NCBI GenBank assembly: GCA_963975575.1
Contig: CAXBHL010000001.1
Coordinates: 372,001 to 436,000, forward strand
Direction: 5' to 3'
From: UBA6054 sp963975575
GTDB lineage: Bacteria; Planctomycetota; Phycisphaerae; Phycisphaerales; UBA1924
DNA: 64,000 nt
Of the stretch, positions 35,258 through 46,456 are shown one piece after another; position 1 is the first letter of the stretch, and each line of letters begins with the position of its first letter. The position numbers were made by a program, and so were the translations under genes. Under the pieces are notes generated by a model. The model searched no databases. It was given only the letters and a program-made list of their open reading frames with translations, and had not been told where the DNA came from.

Positions 35258-37963
35258 CTACCTCCGCGCGATCTGCGAGATGATGGACTTGTCGGTGATC
35301 TTGTCGTCCTCGGCCAGCATGAACGCCTTGCTCAGGATGATCGCAAGTGTCCTATCGCCCTCGAACGGGAGGTGGATCTTGCCCTTCGGCCCGGCCTCCA
35401 TGGCCGAGTTGGGCACGATGCACAGGTACTGATCGCCCGGCTCCATCAGGATGTTTCCGCTTCCCAGGTGGATCTTGTAGACCCGCTTCTTGCCGAGCAC
35501 GACGAGGAAGCGGTCCGTGAGCGTGCAGGCGTTCTTGATCTTCAGGCGGGGCAGCAGGCGCCCGAGAAGGTCGCGGCGGGTTTCGGCCGTCCCTGAGAGT
35601 TCGCCGAACGCGTAGTTCTGCCACGCGTCGAGGAAGCGGCCCTCCGGCCCGCCGTCCTGCCACTGCGGGTTGTTGCCCACGCTGGCCACGCCGACGAAGA
35701 GATCCACATCCCGCATGATCTCGCTGAACGCCAGCGGCGGGATGCGGTCCATCCGCACCGGCTCGGCGGCGTTTTCCATGCGATACACGCCGCCGCCTCC
35801 CGCGTGCTGGCGATTGACGTGTCCGTCGATCGGATAGAACCGCACCTGATCCGTCGCGATGTGCACGTACGCGCCCGAGGGCAGCACGTCGTCGCCGTCC
35901 CCGTCGCCGACCGATTCCGCCCAGAACTCCGCCCGCAGCCCGAACGCGGGCAGCACCTTGTACGCCGGGTGGACATCCGTGTCGGCCGCGATGCGGAGCA
36001 TGCTCTTCCAGCCCCGCTGCTGGCACAGCGCGTGGCACTGGTGCTGGCGGAGGATGTGCGCCGCGAAGCGGTTGGAGTAGACCTCGGTCCGCACCTCGGC
36101 GTCGGTCAGCAGGTAGATCTCGCGGTGGGCCTGCTTGAACGGCTGGCGCACGCCGCGGTCCTCGTAGAACCGGCGCCAATCCTCGACATCCGCCCGCACC
36201 CGCGGCTCCCCCGGCGGCGAGTCGGCTTCGACCGGGTGCCACAGTGAGACGATTGTGGCGTCACCGTCCGGCTCGAAGGGCGCGCCGTCAGCGCGGACGA
36301 GTCGGCCCGCGGCGTGGGCGGGGATGTCGCCGTCGGGCGTGAACCCGTCGGCCAGCCACGCGGCTGCCACCTTGTCCTTGCCGTCGTCGAACACCCAGAT
36401 CATCCGCCGCGCGAGCACGCCCACCAGCGGGTGGTCCAGGTACCGCTCCCGCCAGGCGCCGTACGACCAGGTCCGGTTCGCAACGAACAGAGCGTCCAGC
36501 CGGTCGCGCTGGGCGGGCAGCATCTTCTGCAGGTCCTTCAGCGACGCCTTGAGTTCCTTGAGTTCCTCGGCGTGGTCCTTCTTGACGGCCGCGGGGACGG
36601 ACTTGAGCCGCTTGCCCGCGGCGTTGACGAACGAGATCTCGGCGTGCGTGGCCCCCTTCGCCCCGCCGACCCGGATCTCGGCTGTGAAATCGCCGAGGGT
36701 GTCCGTGCCCAGCCCGACCGCGTCGAGCCCGTACGACGTCACCGCGATCTCCTCGATCTCGTCGCGCGGCAGCCCCTCCCGCTCGGCGGCCGCGTCGAGC
36801 GCCTTCTCGATCTGCTTCTGCGCCTGCCCGTACTTGACCTTGATCCGAAGCATCGCGAGCTGTCCGAGGCTGGCCCGCCCGGGGATCTGGCCGAGGGCGT
36901 AGACCGCGGCGTTGCCGACCTTCTGCAGTCTCATGCCCTGACCGGGGACTTTCTTGTAGCTCGCAAGAGCGACGAGACCCATCGACCTTGCAATGCGCTC
37001 CGAAACTTCGCCCTCAGCACAGACCGATGCGATCCAGCAAAGACCCTTGAGGATGTCAGTATGACGGTATAGGAAAAAAAGCGGCTGCGACGGCATAAAA
37101 AGGTCATCCGGGCTCCGAGGCCGCTCGATCAGCGGAAGCCAAATGGCGAGAAGACCGCCGACTTCCAAAGAGCCGATCTCGCTGACGAGTGAGGAGGCCT
37201 TCTTGATCCATCGGCGGGAGGGCGCGGATCCGGATGCGGTTTCGGCGTGCTCCAAGAGAGCCGCCCATCGCCCCCGCTCCTGTTCATTCAACGTTCTGGT
37301 GTGAGCGATGACTGCATCCGCGAAAGGCTCGCCGCGCTCGATGGGTAGTCCGGAGGTTTCAATGAACATCCTCTGGAGATCAATCGACAACTTGATGTTG
37401 TTCTCGCCGATGTAGGGCCGGTTCAGCAAGGCGATACGGAGTGCGGCAACATGTTTGCCAAGCTCTGAGTTCTCATCGAGTACCCGGAACTCGCGGGCAA
37501 GAACTTCGACCAGTGTTGTCAGGAATGGCAGCTCGTAGGTCCCCGGATGTGGTTCGAGAAAGCAGATTCGGATCAGCCGTTTGGCACGCGCCTCCCCGAT
37601 CATTTCGCAAGTCTGGAGCAACTTGCCAGCGAGTTCGACCAGCGGATCGTGCTCGGGGAGCGTGTCGACACGGCGGTAGTGCCACGCGTACTCATGCTCG
37701 ACCTGTTCCTGCGGAATGCGGACCGAACGGGGGTCGTAGTTGGATGCCCGATGATGCAGGCATCGCTCGATCTCATCGAAGACGAGGTCGATGAGGGCAA
37801 GGTGCTGTTCGGAATCAAGCGAGGTCAGGTCTTCGAAAGCCGCAACATGCTCTGGATCGACACGGACAAGCGTTCGGCCAGTGGGTGAGGCACCGTATCG
37901 GGCCGTCTTGATGAAAACTTTGAGAGTGCGCGCGGCTTTGCTCTGCTGCTTAAAGATCCGCAC
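35258..37963 (-). CDS. DUF4132 family protein
   Basis: A 901-aa cytosolic protein. The middle region matches the DUF4132 (MolR-like) pattern: GTDTLGDFTAEI, the segment LKSVPAAVKKDHAEELKELK, RTWSYGAWRERYLDHPLVGV, then LARRMIWVFDDGKDKVAAAW and VSLWHPVE. The C-terminal ~250 residues (RFYEDRGVRQPFKQAHREIY onwards) are the associated domain usually found after it. The N-terminal ~400 residues are helical. No enzymatic role is established. The 138-aa gene immediately upstream (3 bases apart) forms an operon with it. The first third has a lower GC content than the rest. Confidence 0.7.
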   Translation of the reverse strand: MRIFKQQSKAARTLKVFIKTARYGASPTGRTLVRVDPEHVAAFEDLTSLDSEQHLALIDLVFDEIERCLHHRASNYDPRSVRIPQEQVEHEYAWHYRRVDTLPEHDPLVELAGKLLQTCEMIGEARAKRLIRICFLEPHPGTYELPFLTTLVEVLAREFRVLDENSELGKHVAALRIALLNRPYIGENNIKLSIDLQRMFIETSGLPIERGEPFADAVIAHTRTLNEQERGRWAALLEHAETASGSAPSRRWIKKASSLVSEIGSLEVGGLLAIWLPLIERPRSPDDLFMPSQPLFFLYRHTDILKGLCWIASVCAEGEVSERIARSMGLVALASYKKVPGQGMRLQKVGNAAVYALGQIPGRASLGQLAMLRIKVKYGQAQKQIEKALDAAAEREGLPRDEIEEIAVTSYGLDAVGLGTDTLGDFTAEIRVGGAKGATHAEISFVNAAGKRLKSVPAAVKKDHAEELKELKASLKDLQKMLPAQRDRLDALFVANRTWSYGAWRERYLDHPLVGVLARRMIWVFDDGKDKVAAAWLADGFTPDGDIPAHAAGRLVRADGAPFEPDGDATIVSLWHPVEADSPPGEPRVRADVEDWRRFYEDRGVRQPFKQAHREIYLLTDAEVRTEVYSNRFAAHILRQHQCHALCQQRGWKSMLRIAADTDVHPAYKVLPAFGLRAEFWAESVGDGDGDDVLPSGAYVHIATDQVRFYPIDGHVNRQHAGGGGVYRMENAAEPVRMDRIPPLAFSEIMRDVDLFVGVASVGNNPQWQDGGPEGRFLDAWQNYAFGELSGTAETRRDLLGRLLPRLKIKNACTLTDRFLVVLGKKRVYKIHLGSGNILMEPGDQYLCIVPNSAMEAGPKGKIHLPFEGDRTLAIILSKAFMLAEDDKITDKSIISQIARR

Positions 37964-37966
37964 CCC

Positions 37967-38383
37967 TCAACCCCCCACCAGCATCACCAGCCGCAGGAAG
38001 GTCACCTCCGTCCCCCGCCCGATCGTGATCGTCTCATCCAGTGATTCGGTCTGGTGGTCGCCGACCAGCACCATGAACCGTCCCGCCTCGTAGGCCTCGG
38101 TCGCGATGGCGTACTGCTGCTTCCAGTCCACCGTCCGCGGCTTGCCCTTGGGCTCCCCGTTGAGGGCCCGCTCCAGGTCCCGCGGCGTCACCAGCCCGGT
38201 GTACCCGACGGCTGCGGATTTCGCCTGCGCCGCGCGGCGGTTCAGGTCCTCGACCTCCTGATACACCCGCTCGCGGATCAACTCCCGCACGGTGATCGAT
38301 TCGGTCGGGAACTCAAGCTCGAAGGTCACCCCGGCGTCCCCGGGGGTCAGGTGTTCGTCGCGGACGGTCAGCACGGCCGGCAT
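37967..38383 (-). CDS. 138-aa protein partnered with DUF4132
   Basis: A soluble 138-aa protein with a beta-rich start (PAVLTVRDEHLTPGDAGVTF) and a central helical part (TVRELIRERVYQEVEDLNRR). A strong GGAGG precedes the ATG at 38383, and the stop is 3 bases before the DUF4132 start, indicating translational coupling. I do not recognise the family. Its C-terminal segment (LDETITIGRGTEVTFLRLVML) could form an exposed edge strand. It is likely a partner or regulator of the DUF4132 protein, based on position alone. Confidence 0.55.
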   Translation of the reverse strand: MPAVLTVRDEHLTPGDAGVTFELEFPTESITVRELIRERVYQEVEDLNRRAAQAKSAAVGYTGLVTPRDLERALNGEPKGKPRTVDWKQQYAIATEAYEAGRFMVLVGDHQTESLDETITIGRGTEVTFLRLVMLVGG

Positions 38384-38486
38384 GGGCGGTCCTCCCCTGT
38401 TTGGAATGCGACGGAGGATACCGGATTTCACCCGCATCGCAAAGCGAAAGACGGCTCCGGGGAGCCCTGTCCGCTATCCTCCCGGC

Positions 38487-39536
38487 ATGATCCGAACGCT
38501 CGGCTTGCTCGCGATCCTCTTTCTGGCCGCCCCCGCCCTGGCCCAGGCCACCGAGTTCACGCTCGAGGACGACGGCGGCTGGACCCAGACCGCCGCCCCG
38601 GAGCCGGGGACAGACGCCTACATCATGTGGCAGGCCCGCAAACTGCTGGCCGAGGGCCGGGCGAACAAGGCGTCCGGGCGTCTGAGCGACTGGCTCGATG
38701 AGTACGGGCGGACCCGCAATCCGTACCTGGCCGAGGCGTACTTCCTGCGGGCCGAGGCCCGCCTGGCCGCGGACCGCGAGTACGACGCCCTGGGCGACTA
38801 CGAGATCGTCATCCGTGACTTCTCGGCCACGCCGTACTACGCCCGGGCGGTGCGGCGCCAGTACGAGATCGGCATGGCCTACCTCGACGGGCTGCGCCGG
38901 CGGTTCCTGGGCATGCGGATCGAGAACGCCCGCCTGACCGGCGAGGAACTGATCATCCGCGTGCAGGAGCGTCTGCCCGGGTCGGAGCTGGCCGAGCAGG
39001 CGGCGTTGGACCTGGCCCAGCACTATTACGACCGGCGGGACCTGAAGCTGGCCGCGGAGATGTACTCGATCTTCCGGGCCAACTACCCCGACTCGGTGCA
39101 CACCCGGTTCGCGATGCTGCGGGAGATCGAGTGCAACATCGCCCGGTTCAAGGGCCCGCGGTACGACGGGTCCGGGCTGATCGACGCCAAGATCCTGCTC
39201 GAGCAGTACGCCCGGGCCTATCCCGGTGAGTCGGCCCGCACCGGCATCATCGACGGGCTCGAGTCCTGGGTCGATGAGTCGGCGGCCCAGCAGGCCCTCG
39301 ACACGGCCAAGTGGTACATCAAGACCAACGACGAGCCGAGCGCCCGCTTCCTGCTCGCCCGTCTGCTCAACCGCCACCCCGGCTCGGACGCGGCGGCCGA
39401 GGCGGTGGCGATGATGACCGAACGCGGCTGGCTCACCCCCGCCCGCGCCCCGGCCCCCCGCCCGCAGGACACCGACGAGCTGACCAACCCAGAGCCGGAG
39501 CCCGCTCCGGAGGCGGCCCCGGAGGCCGCCCCGTGA
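38487..39536 (+). CDS. BamD-like outer-membrane assembly protein (TPR)
   Basis: A 349-aa exported protein with a signal peptide (MIRTLGLLAILFLAAPALAQ). The TPR-like repeats resemble BamD/YfiO: LAEAYFLRAEARLAADREYD, EIVIRDFSATPYYARAVRRQ, LAEQAALDLAQHYYDRRDLK and IFRANYPDSVHTRFAMLREI. The tail is a Pro/Glu/Ala-rich low-complexity stretch. It has no lipobox, unlike classic BamD, so it is probably periplasmic and soluble or anchored another way. It overlaps the downstream lptE by the GTGA junction, giving a two-gene outer-membrane operon. The call is by repeat pattern and context. Confidence 0.7.
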   Translation: MIRTLGLLAILFLAAPALAQATEFTLEDDGGWTQTAAPEPGTDAYIMWQARKLLAEGRANKASGRLSDWLDEYGRTRNPYLAEAYFLRAEARLAADREYDALGDYEIVIRDFSATPYYARAVRRQYEIGMAYLDGLRRRFLGMRIENARLTGEELIIRVQERLPGSELAEQAALDLAQHYYDRRDLKLAAEMYSIFRANYPDSVHTRFAMLREIECNIARFKGPRYDGSGLIDAKILLEQYARAYPGESARTGIIDGLESWVDESAAQQALDTAKWYIKTNDEPSARFLLARLLNRHPGSDAAAEAVAMMTERGWLTPARAPAPRPQDTDELTNPEPEPAPEAAPEAAP

Positions 39537-40060
39537 GCCCCGCCCGTGCCCTCGTGCTCGCCATCGCGTCCGGCGCGGCCCTGCTCGCCCCCGCCTGCTC
39601 GAGCGACCCCAACCGCGGCTACGCCTTCGCCGAGCCCTACGACGCCTCGGTCCGCACCGTCGGCGTGCCGATCTTCTCCAACGAGACCTTCGCCCGCGGC
39701 ACCGAGATCGCCCTGACCGACGCCATCGTCAAGCAGATCCAGCAGCAGACCCCCTGGAGGGTCGTCAGCCCCGACCGTGCCGACACCGTCGTTGAGGGCG
39801 CCATCACCAACGCCGAACTCAACGTGCTCTCCAACGACCCCGACACGGGGCTCGTGCAGGAGCAGACCTACCGCCTGACCATCCGCTTCGTCTGGCGCGA
39901 CAACCGGACGGGAGAAACCCGCGTCGCCCGCGAGAACTTCTCGGCCTCCGGCGTGTTCACCCCCGTCCGCGCGGGCGGCGAGCGCCTGGAAGTCGGCCAG
40001 CGGGACGCGATCGACGAACTCGCCCGCGACATCGTGGCGAGCATGCGGTCCTCGTGGTAG
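39533..40060 (+). CDS. lptE: LptE-family LPS-assembly lipoprotein
   Basis: A 175-aa exported protein starting at GTG 39533 within the bamD-like stop. The signal peptide ends at LLAPACSS, a degenerate lipobox with Cys23. The mature part matches the LptE pattern known from planctomycetes and related bacteria: TVGVPIFSNETFARGTEIAL, DAIVKQIQQQTPWRVVS, RADTVVEGAITNAEL and LTIRFVWRDNRTGE. LptE plugs the LptD barrel that inserts LPS into the outer membrane. Pairing with a BamD-like gene supports an outer-membrane assembly role. Confidence 0.75.
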   Translation: MSPARALVLAIASGAALLAPACSSDPNRGYAFAEPYDASVRTVGVPIFSNETFARGTEIALTDAIVKQIQQQTPWRVVSPDRADTVVEGAITNAELNVLSNDPDTGLVQEQTYRLTIRFVWRDNRTGETRVARENFSASGVFTPVRAGGERLEVGQRDAIDELARDIVASMRSSW

Positions 40061-40068
40061 CGGGTTTC

Positions 40069-40227
40069 AAGAGGCTTCAACGCGAAGATCGCGAAGCAGC
40101 GCGGAGCGATTCCTGATCGTTCGAAGCTCTCTGCTCCGAGACCCGATCTCAGTCATTGTGTTGGAACCTCAGCCCGGTCTGTTCAAAGGACGCTTCGAGA
40201 CACTTCGCGCTCTTCGCGTTGAAGCTC
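40069..40227. repeat. Long inverted repeat (copy 2), same family as 7558-7707
   Basis: The left arm (40069-40108, with CTTCAACGCGAAGATCGCGA) and right arm (40191-40227, with CGCTCTTCGCGTTGAAGCTC) are inverted relative to each other and match the arms at 7.6 kb. Again the element lies between convergent genes (lptE and the SRPBCC gene). The right arm encodes the last residues and the stop of the SRPBCC gene. Confidence 0.8.
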
Positions 40228-40746
40228 GCGCCCCGGAACGCCGAAGCGTTCGGCGATCTTGATCGTGCGGTGCTTGAAGATCCCCATTACGTCGCGTTGG
40301 ACGAACAGGGCGTTGGCGATCGACGCGAGCGGCCCGCCGATGGGGCGGTACTCGACGCGGTCGGTGCACAGCGTGCCGCCTTCGGGGGTCGGCTCGAAGG
40401 TGTGGGTGTGGTGCCAGCGTTCGTACGGGCCTTTGAGTTGCTGGTCGACGAACCGCCGGGGCGGGTCCCACACGGCGATCTCGGTCTTCCAGCGGATCGG
40501 CACGCCCCGCACCCGCAGCCTGTAGTCGATCAACGCCCCGGCCTTCATGTCGATCGGCTTGGGCGTGAGCACCTCAAAGTTCAGCATGCCCGGGGTGATT
40601 TCTTCGAGGTTGTAGGCGTCGGCAAAGAAGGGGAAGAGTTCCTCCACCGGCGTCGGGACGGTCTGCAGGCAGGTCAGCACCCAGTACCGCCCCTCGGGGG
40701 CGACGGAGATCGAGGCGTCGAGGTCTTCAAAGCGGATGGCACCCAT
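40183..40746 (-). CDS. SRPBCC-family protein
   Basis: A 187-aa protein with a START/Bet v1-like (SRPBCC) fold. The N-terminal strand (RYWVLTCLQTVPTPVEELFP) starts the domain, followed by ITPGMLNFEVLTPKPIDMKA and the segment RWKTEIAVWDPPRRFVDQQL. It continues with RWHHTHTFEPTPEGGTLCTD and the last helix IMGIFKHRTIKIAERFGVP. Such proteins bind hydrophobic ligands or act on cyclic substrates. The final 20 residues (ELQREEREVSRSVL) are read from the arm of a dispersed inverted repeat, so the natural C-terminus may once have been shorter. Convergent with lptE. Confidence 0.7.
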   Translation of the reverse strand: MGAIRFEDLDASISVAPEGRYWVLTCLQTVPTPVEELFPFFADAYNLEEITPGMLNFEVLTPKPIDMKAGALIDYRLRVRGVPIRWKTEIAVWDPPRRFVDQQLKGPYERWHHTHTFEPTPEGGTLCTDRVEYRPIGGPLASIANALFVQRDVMGIFKHRTIKIAERFGVPGRELQREEREVSRSVL

Positions 40747-40841
40747 GGACCCGGCTTCGACCGGCGCGGCTGGGCCGATGCACGCACCCGTTCCGACGGG
40801 CGGGGCGGGAACGCTCGCCCCGGATCGGGTATTCTGCGGGC

Positions 40842-42185
40842 ATGACGACGAAGACCATGCCCGGCAAGAACCTCGAATCCGTGATCGACGCCGTCAACCC
40901 CGGCGAGCTGTTCCGGGCCGCCATCGAGGAGGTGGGGGCCTCCATCGCCCCCGTGATCGAAGAGAACGAGCGGTATCGCAAGGCCCGGGTGTACGAGCGC
41001 CTGCTGATCCCGGACCGTGTCATCCGCTTCCGCGTGGAGTGGACCGACGACGACGGCCGGATCCAGATCAACACGGGCTGGCGCATCCAGCACTGCAACC
41101 TGCTCGGGCCGTACAAGGGCGGCCTGCGCTTCCACCCGTCCGTCACCGAGGACACGCTGCAGTTCCTCGCCTACGAGCAGTGCTTCAAGAACGCGCTGAC
41201 CGGCCTGCCCCTGGGCGGCGGCAAGGGCGGCAGCGACTTCGACCCCAAGGGCCGCTCGGACGATGAGGTGATGCGGTTCTGCCACGCGTTCATGCGCGAG
41301 CTGTACCGGCACATCGGCGACCAGATCGACGTGCCCGCGGGCGACATCAACGTGGGGGCCCGCGAGATCGGGTTCCTCTACGGGCAGTGGCTGCGCATCA
41401 CGGGCAGGCCCCAGGGGGTGCTCACCGGCAAGCCGATCGAGATGGGCGGCCTGCCCGGCCGGTCGGAGGCCACCGGGTTCGGTCTGGTCGCCTTCGCGAA
41501 GGCCGTGCTGGAGGACGCGGGCGACTCGCTCGAGGGCAAGAGCGTGATGATCTCCGGCGCGGGCAACGTCGCGCTGCACGCCGCGCAGCGGGCCCGACAG
41601 CTCGGCGCGACCGTGCTCTCGCTGAGCGACTCCGGGGGCTGCATCATCGCGGAAAAGGGCCTGAGCGAGGACCAGATCCACGAGCTGATGGACTTCAAGG
41701 AAAACCAGCGCGGGCGTCTGAAGGACTACAAGGCCGACGGGGTGAAGTTTCACAAGGACGAGGCACCCTGGGGGCTCGCCGACGCCTCCGTCGTGCTGCC
41801 CTGCGCCACCCAGCACGAACTGGACGCCGACGACGCGAAGAAGCTGATCGACCGCGGGGCGTGCCTCGTGGCCGAGGGGGCCAACATGCCCTGCACACAC
41901 GACGCCCGCGACGCGTTCGTGGCCAAGGGCGTGCGGTTCGGGCCGGGCAAGGCCGCCAACGCGGGCGGCGTGGCGTGCTCTGGCCTGGAGATGCACCAGA
42001 ACGCCACGCACGGCTCGTGGACGATGAAGGACACCCTTGAGAAGGTCGACGCGATCATGCGCGACATCCACGACCTGGCCGTCCGCCACGCCCCGCAGGA
42101 CAACGGCGTGCCCAACTACGGCGTGGGCGCGGACCGGGCGGGGTTCATCAAGCTGGCCGAGGCGATGGTGGCCGCGGGGGTCTAA
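40842..42185 (+). CDS. gdhA: NADP-type glutamate dehydrogenase
   Basis: A 447-aa glutamate dehydrogenase that reversibly forms glutamate from 2-oxoglutarate and ammonia. The substrate motif GPYKGGLRFHPSV (about 88-100), the catalytic region PLGGGKGGSDFDPKG with its lysine, VPAGDINVGAREIGFLYGQ, and the Rossmann GAGNVALHAAQRA (about 240) are all seen. The length and the absence of a GAP-like C-terminal extension fit the hexameric bacterial enzyme (class GdhA, usually NADP-dependent). A specific NADP or NAD call is not certain. It has a convergent neighbour whose stop overlaps its own. Confidence 0.92.
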   Translation: MTTKTMPGKNLESVIDAVNPGELFRAAIEEVGASIAPVIEENERYRKARVYERLLIPDRVIRFRVEWTDDDGRIQINTGWRIQHCNLLGPYKGGLRFHPSVTEDTLQFLAYEQCFKNALTGLPLGGGKGGSDFDPKGRSDDEVMRFCHAFMRELYRHIGDQIDVPAGDINVGAREIGFLYGQWLRITGRPQGVLTGKPIEMGGLPGRSEATGFGLVAFAKAVLEDAGDSLEGKSVMISGAGNVALHAAQRARQLGATVLSLSDSGGCIIAEKGLSEDQIHELMDFKENQRGRLKDYKADGVKFHKDEAPWGLADASVVLPCATQHELDADDAKKLIDRGACLVAEGANMPCTHDARDAFVAKGVRFGPGKAANAGGVACSGLEMHQNATHGSWTMKDTLEKVDAIMRDIHDLAVRHAPQDNGVPNYGVGADRAGFIKLAEAMVAAGV

Positions 42186-43327
42186 GCCGTCCGCCCGGCC
42201 AGGCGCAGCACTCGATTGATCAGCGACGCGGCCGGTTCGATCAGCGCGTCCGGGAAGTCGTAGCGGTCGTCGTGCAGCGCCGGCACATCGACGCCCGCGC
42301 CGATCGTGAACAGGGCGCACGGGAACCGACCCCCGAACCGACCGAAGTCCTCCGACCAGCGGTACGCGGCCGACGGCTCGGTGACGTCCAGCCCGGCCTC
42401 GGTCGCCGCGGCCCGCACGATGGCGACCGCCGCGGGGTCGTTGACCGTCGCCGCGAACGCCTCGTGCTCGCTCAGTTCGACGGCCAAGCCTTCCGCGGCG
42501 TCTTCGATCAACCCGTGCAGCGCGGCCCGCAGCCGGTCCAGGTCCGCGTCGGATTCCGCCCGCAGCGTGCACGCGAACTGGGCCTCGGCCGGCGAGATCC
42601 CGAACCCGCCCGCATCGCCCGCCGCCGCGTGCACCGGGGTGCACAGCGCCCGCGTTAGTCCAAGGCCCTCCGGCAGCCGGGGCGATCGCTCGACCAGGCG
42701 TCCGAGCGCCGCCATCGCGCACCCGGGATCGTGCGGCTTCGACGCGTGGGCCGACCGCCCCCGCATCGCCACCCGCACGCCCACCGACGCGCACGCGAAC
42801 ACCCCTTCCCGCACCAGCACCCTTCCCAGCGGCTCGCCCGGCATGTTGTGCAGCGCGAACCCCATCGCCGCCGCCGGTTCCGGCACGATCGACCGCCACC
42901 GCGGGTCGGCCAGCACCGCCGCGGCCCCCTCGCCCGTCTCCTCCGCGGGCTGGAAGACGATGGCCACCCGGGTGTCCGCCGGCGGATCGGCCGCCAGCCC
43001 AGCCGCCACCGCCACGCCGATGGCCGTGTGCCCGTCGTGCCCGCAGGCGTGCATGACGCCGGGATTCCGCGACGCGTGCGCCGCTCCCGACCGCTCGACG
43101 ATCGGCAGGGCGTCGGTGTCGATACGGAACACAACGGTCCTCCGTGCGCTCTCCGGCCCGAACACGGCCGCCAGGCCTGTTCCGCCGAGATGCTCGAACA
43201 CCCGCCCCGCGGGGGCGGCGTGCTCCAGCTCCGCCCGGATCGCGTCGTGCGTGCGGTGCTCCGCCCCGGACAGTTCGGGGTCCGCGTGGAGGGCGCGCCG
43301 GAAACGCACGATCGGATCGGTGTGCAT
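42182..43327 (-). CDS. M20-family amidohydrolase
   Basis: A 381-aa metal-dependent amidohydrolase of the M20D type. Motifs: RRALHADPELSGAEHRTHDA near the start, HACGHDGHTAIGV (metal ligands), FQPAEETGEGAA and, near the end, RWSEDFGRFGGRFPCALFTI with its final ligands. Family members release amino acids from N-acyl or other conjugates. The ATG at 43327 sits at the domain start, though the frame continues upstream. It overlaps gdhA by 4 bases at the 3' end and is divergent from the UDG-family gene with only a 46-base spacer. Confidence 0.88.
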   Translation of the reverse strand: MHTDPIVRFRRALHADPELSGAEHRTHDAIRAELEHAAPAGRVFEHLGGTGLAAVFGPESARRTVVFRIDTDALPIVERSGAAHASRNPGVMHACGHDGHTAIGVAVAAGLAADPPADTRVAIVFQPAEETGEGAAAVLADPRWRSIVPEPAAAMGFALHNMPGEPLGRVLVREGVFACASVGVRVAMRGRSAHASKPHDPGCAMAALGRLVERSPRLPEGLGLTRALCTPVHAAAGDAGGFGISPAEAQFACTLRAESDADLDRLRAALHGLIEDAAEGLAVELSEHEAFAATVNDPAAVAIVRAAATEAGLDVTEPSAAYRWSEDFGRFGGRFPCALFTIGAGVDVPALHDDRYDFPDALIEPAASLINRVLRLAGRTA

Positions 43328-43373
43328 GGCCCGTATCATACAGACCCGCATCCTCTTCCCGATCGTCCGTTCC

Positions 43374-43955
43374 ATGGCCGTGCCGCTGAAAGTCATCCGA
43401 GAAGCCCGCGCCTGCACCGCGTGCGCGGCCAGCCTGCCGCTCGGCCCGCGCCCGTTGGTCGCGGGTTCGTCGGCCGCGCGGATCCTGATCGTCGGGCAGG
43501 CGCCCGGCCGGCGCGCCCACGAATCCGGCATTCCCTGGCACGATCCCAGCGGCGACCGGCTCCGGGCGTGGCTGGGCATCGACGATGACACGTTCTACGA
43601 CCCCCGCACCACCGCGTTGATGCCGATGGGCTTCTGTTTCCCGGGCACCGGCGCGAGCGGCGACCTGCCGCCCCGGCCCGAGTGCGCCCCGCTGTGGCAC
43701 GACCGGCTGAGCGCGGCGTTCCGCTCGGTCCGTCTCACGGTGTTGGTGGGAAGGTACGCGATCGACGCCAAGGTCAGCCCCCGGTTTCGAACTGTGACGG
43801 ACGCGGTCCGGGCGTGGAATGAGTTGCTGCCCGAAAGGATCGCGCTGCCCCACCCGTCCGGGCGCAACAACATCTGGCTCAAGAAGAACCCGTGGTTCGA
43901 ACGCGAGACGCTTCCGGCCTTGCGCCGTGCGGTGACAAGGGCCATCGACGCGTGA
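43374..43955 (+). CDS. Uracil-DNA-glycosylase-family protein
   Basis: A 193-aa protein of the UDG superfamily (COG1573). The N-terminal block resembles family 4/5 enzymes: EARACTACAASLPLGPRPLV with two cysteines, ILIVGQAPGRRAHESGIPWH (motif A with GQAPG), and near the end LPHPSGRNNIWLKKNPW (the motif-B region, HPSGRN). Only two of four cysteines of the family-4 iron-sulfur cluster are evident, so it may lack the cluster. A longer start at 43326 overlaps the divergent ATG. The DNA-repair role is inferred from family only. Confidence 0.78.
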   Translation: MAVPLKVIREARACTACAASLPLGPRPLVAGSSAARILIVGQAPGRRAHESGIPWHDPSGDRLRAWLGIDDDTFYDPRTTALMPMGFCFPGTGASGDLPPRPECAPLWHDRLSAAFRSVRLTVLVGRYAIDAKVSPRFRTVTDAVRAWNELLPERIALPHPSGRNNIWLKKNPWFERETLPALRRAVTRAIDA

Positions 43956-44012
43956 TCAGGTCGCATGCGCACGACGGATGGTGCCCGGGCCCACCCTCCC
44001 GTCCCACGCGTG

Positions 44013-44045
44013 CGCACAAAGAAGGCCGGCTTGCTGCCGACCTTC
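44013..44045 (-). terminator. Terminator of ftsH
   Basis: The stem GAAGG(T)CGGC...GCCGGCCTTC at 44021-44045 is followed on the minus strand by TTTGTG, 22 bases after the ftsH stop codon. Confidence 0.75.
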
Positions 44046-44066
44046 GGTCTCGGTCTTTCGGTCGAC

Positions 44067-46118
<2,052 letters not shown>

Positions 46119-46456
46119 GTGGCGCAACGCCTCCTGATCCGATCCATCGGCCCGATCCCGCCGTTTGTTCCGCGGAACCGCCCAAACCCGCCGTCCGACC
46201 GCTCCAAACGTCCGTGGCGGCGGGGTTTGCGGCCCCGCCCCGGCGGCGGACAGGCCGCGAGAGGGCCATCGTAGGTGCGAACCGCCCCCGCCCGCGGCAC
46301 CAACACCCTCCAACCACGTCTATACGAACACCGAGGCACTTTGGATCAGGGGTCGGGCGGTTTTGGGGTGGATGCCAGTGGAGGAGCCCGGCTCACGGAT
46401 GAGGTGATTCAGCGCAGGTGAGGCGGCAGCGTGAACGATGCCGAATCGCCATCGCC
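46119..46456. other. Spacer between rmuC and ftsH
   Basis: No gene is supported. The spacer is GC-rich and probably carries the ftsH promoter. AGGAGG at 46128-46133 on the minus strand is the ftsH ribosome binding site. Confidence 0.4.

Noticed and set aside
40674..43853. A 1059-aa frame on the minus strand across gdhA and the amidohydrolase
   Set aside because: It overlaps two genes with clear family motifs and its product is compositionally biased (Arg, Ala, Gly, Pro), so it is a GC-driven shadow.
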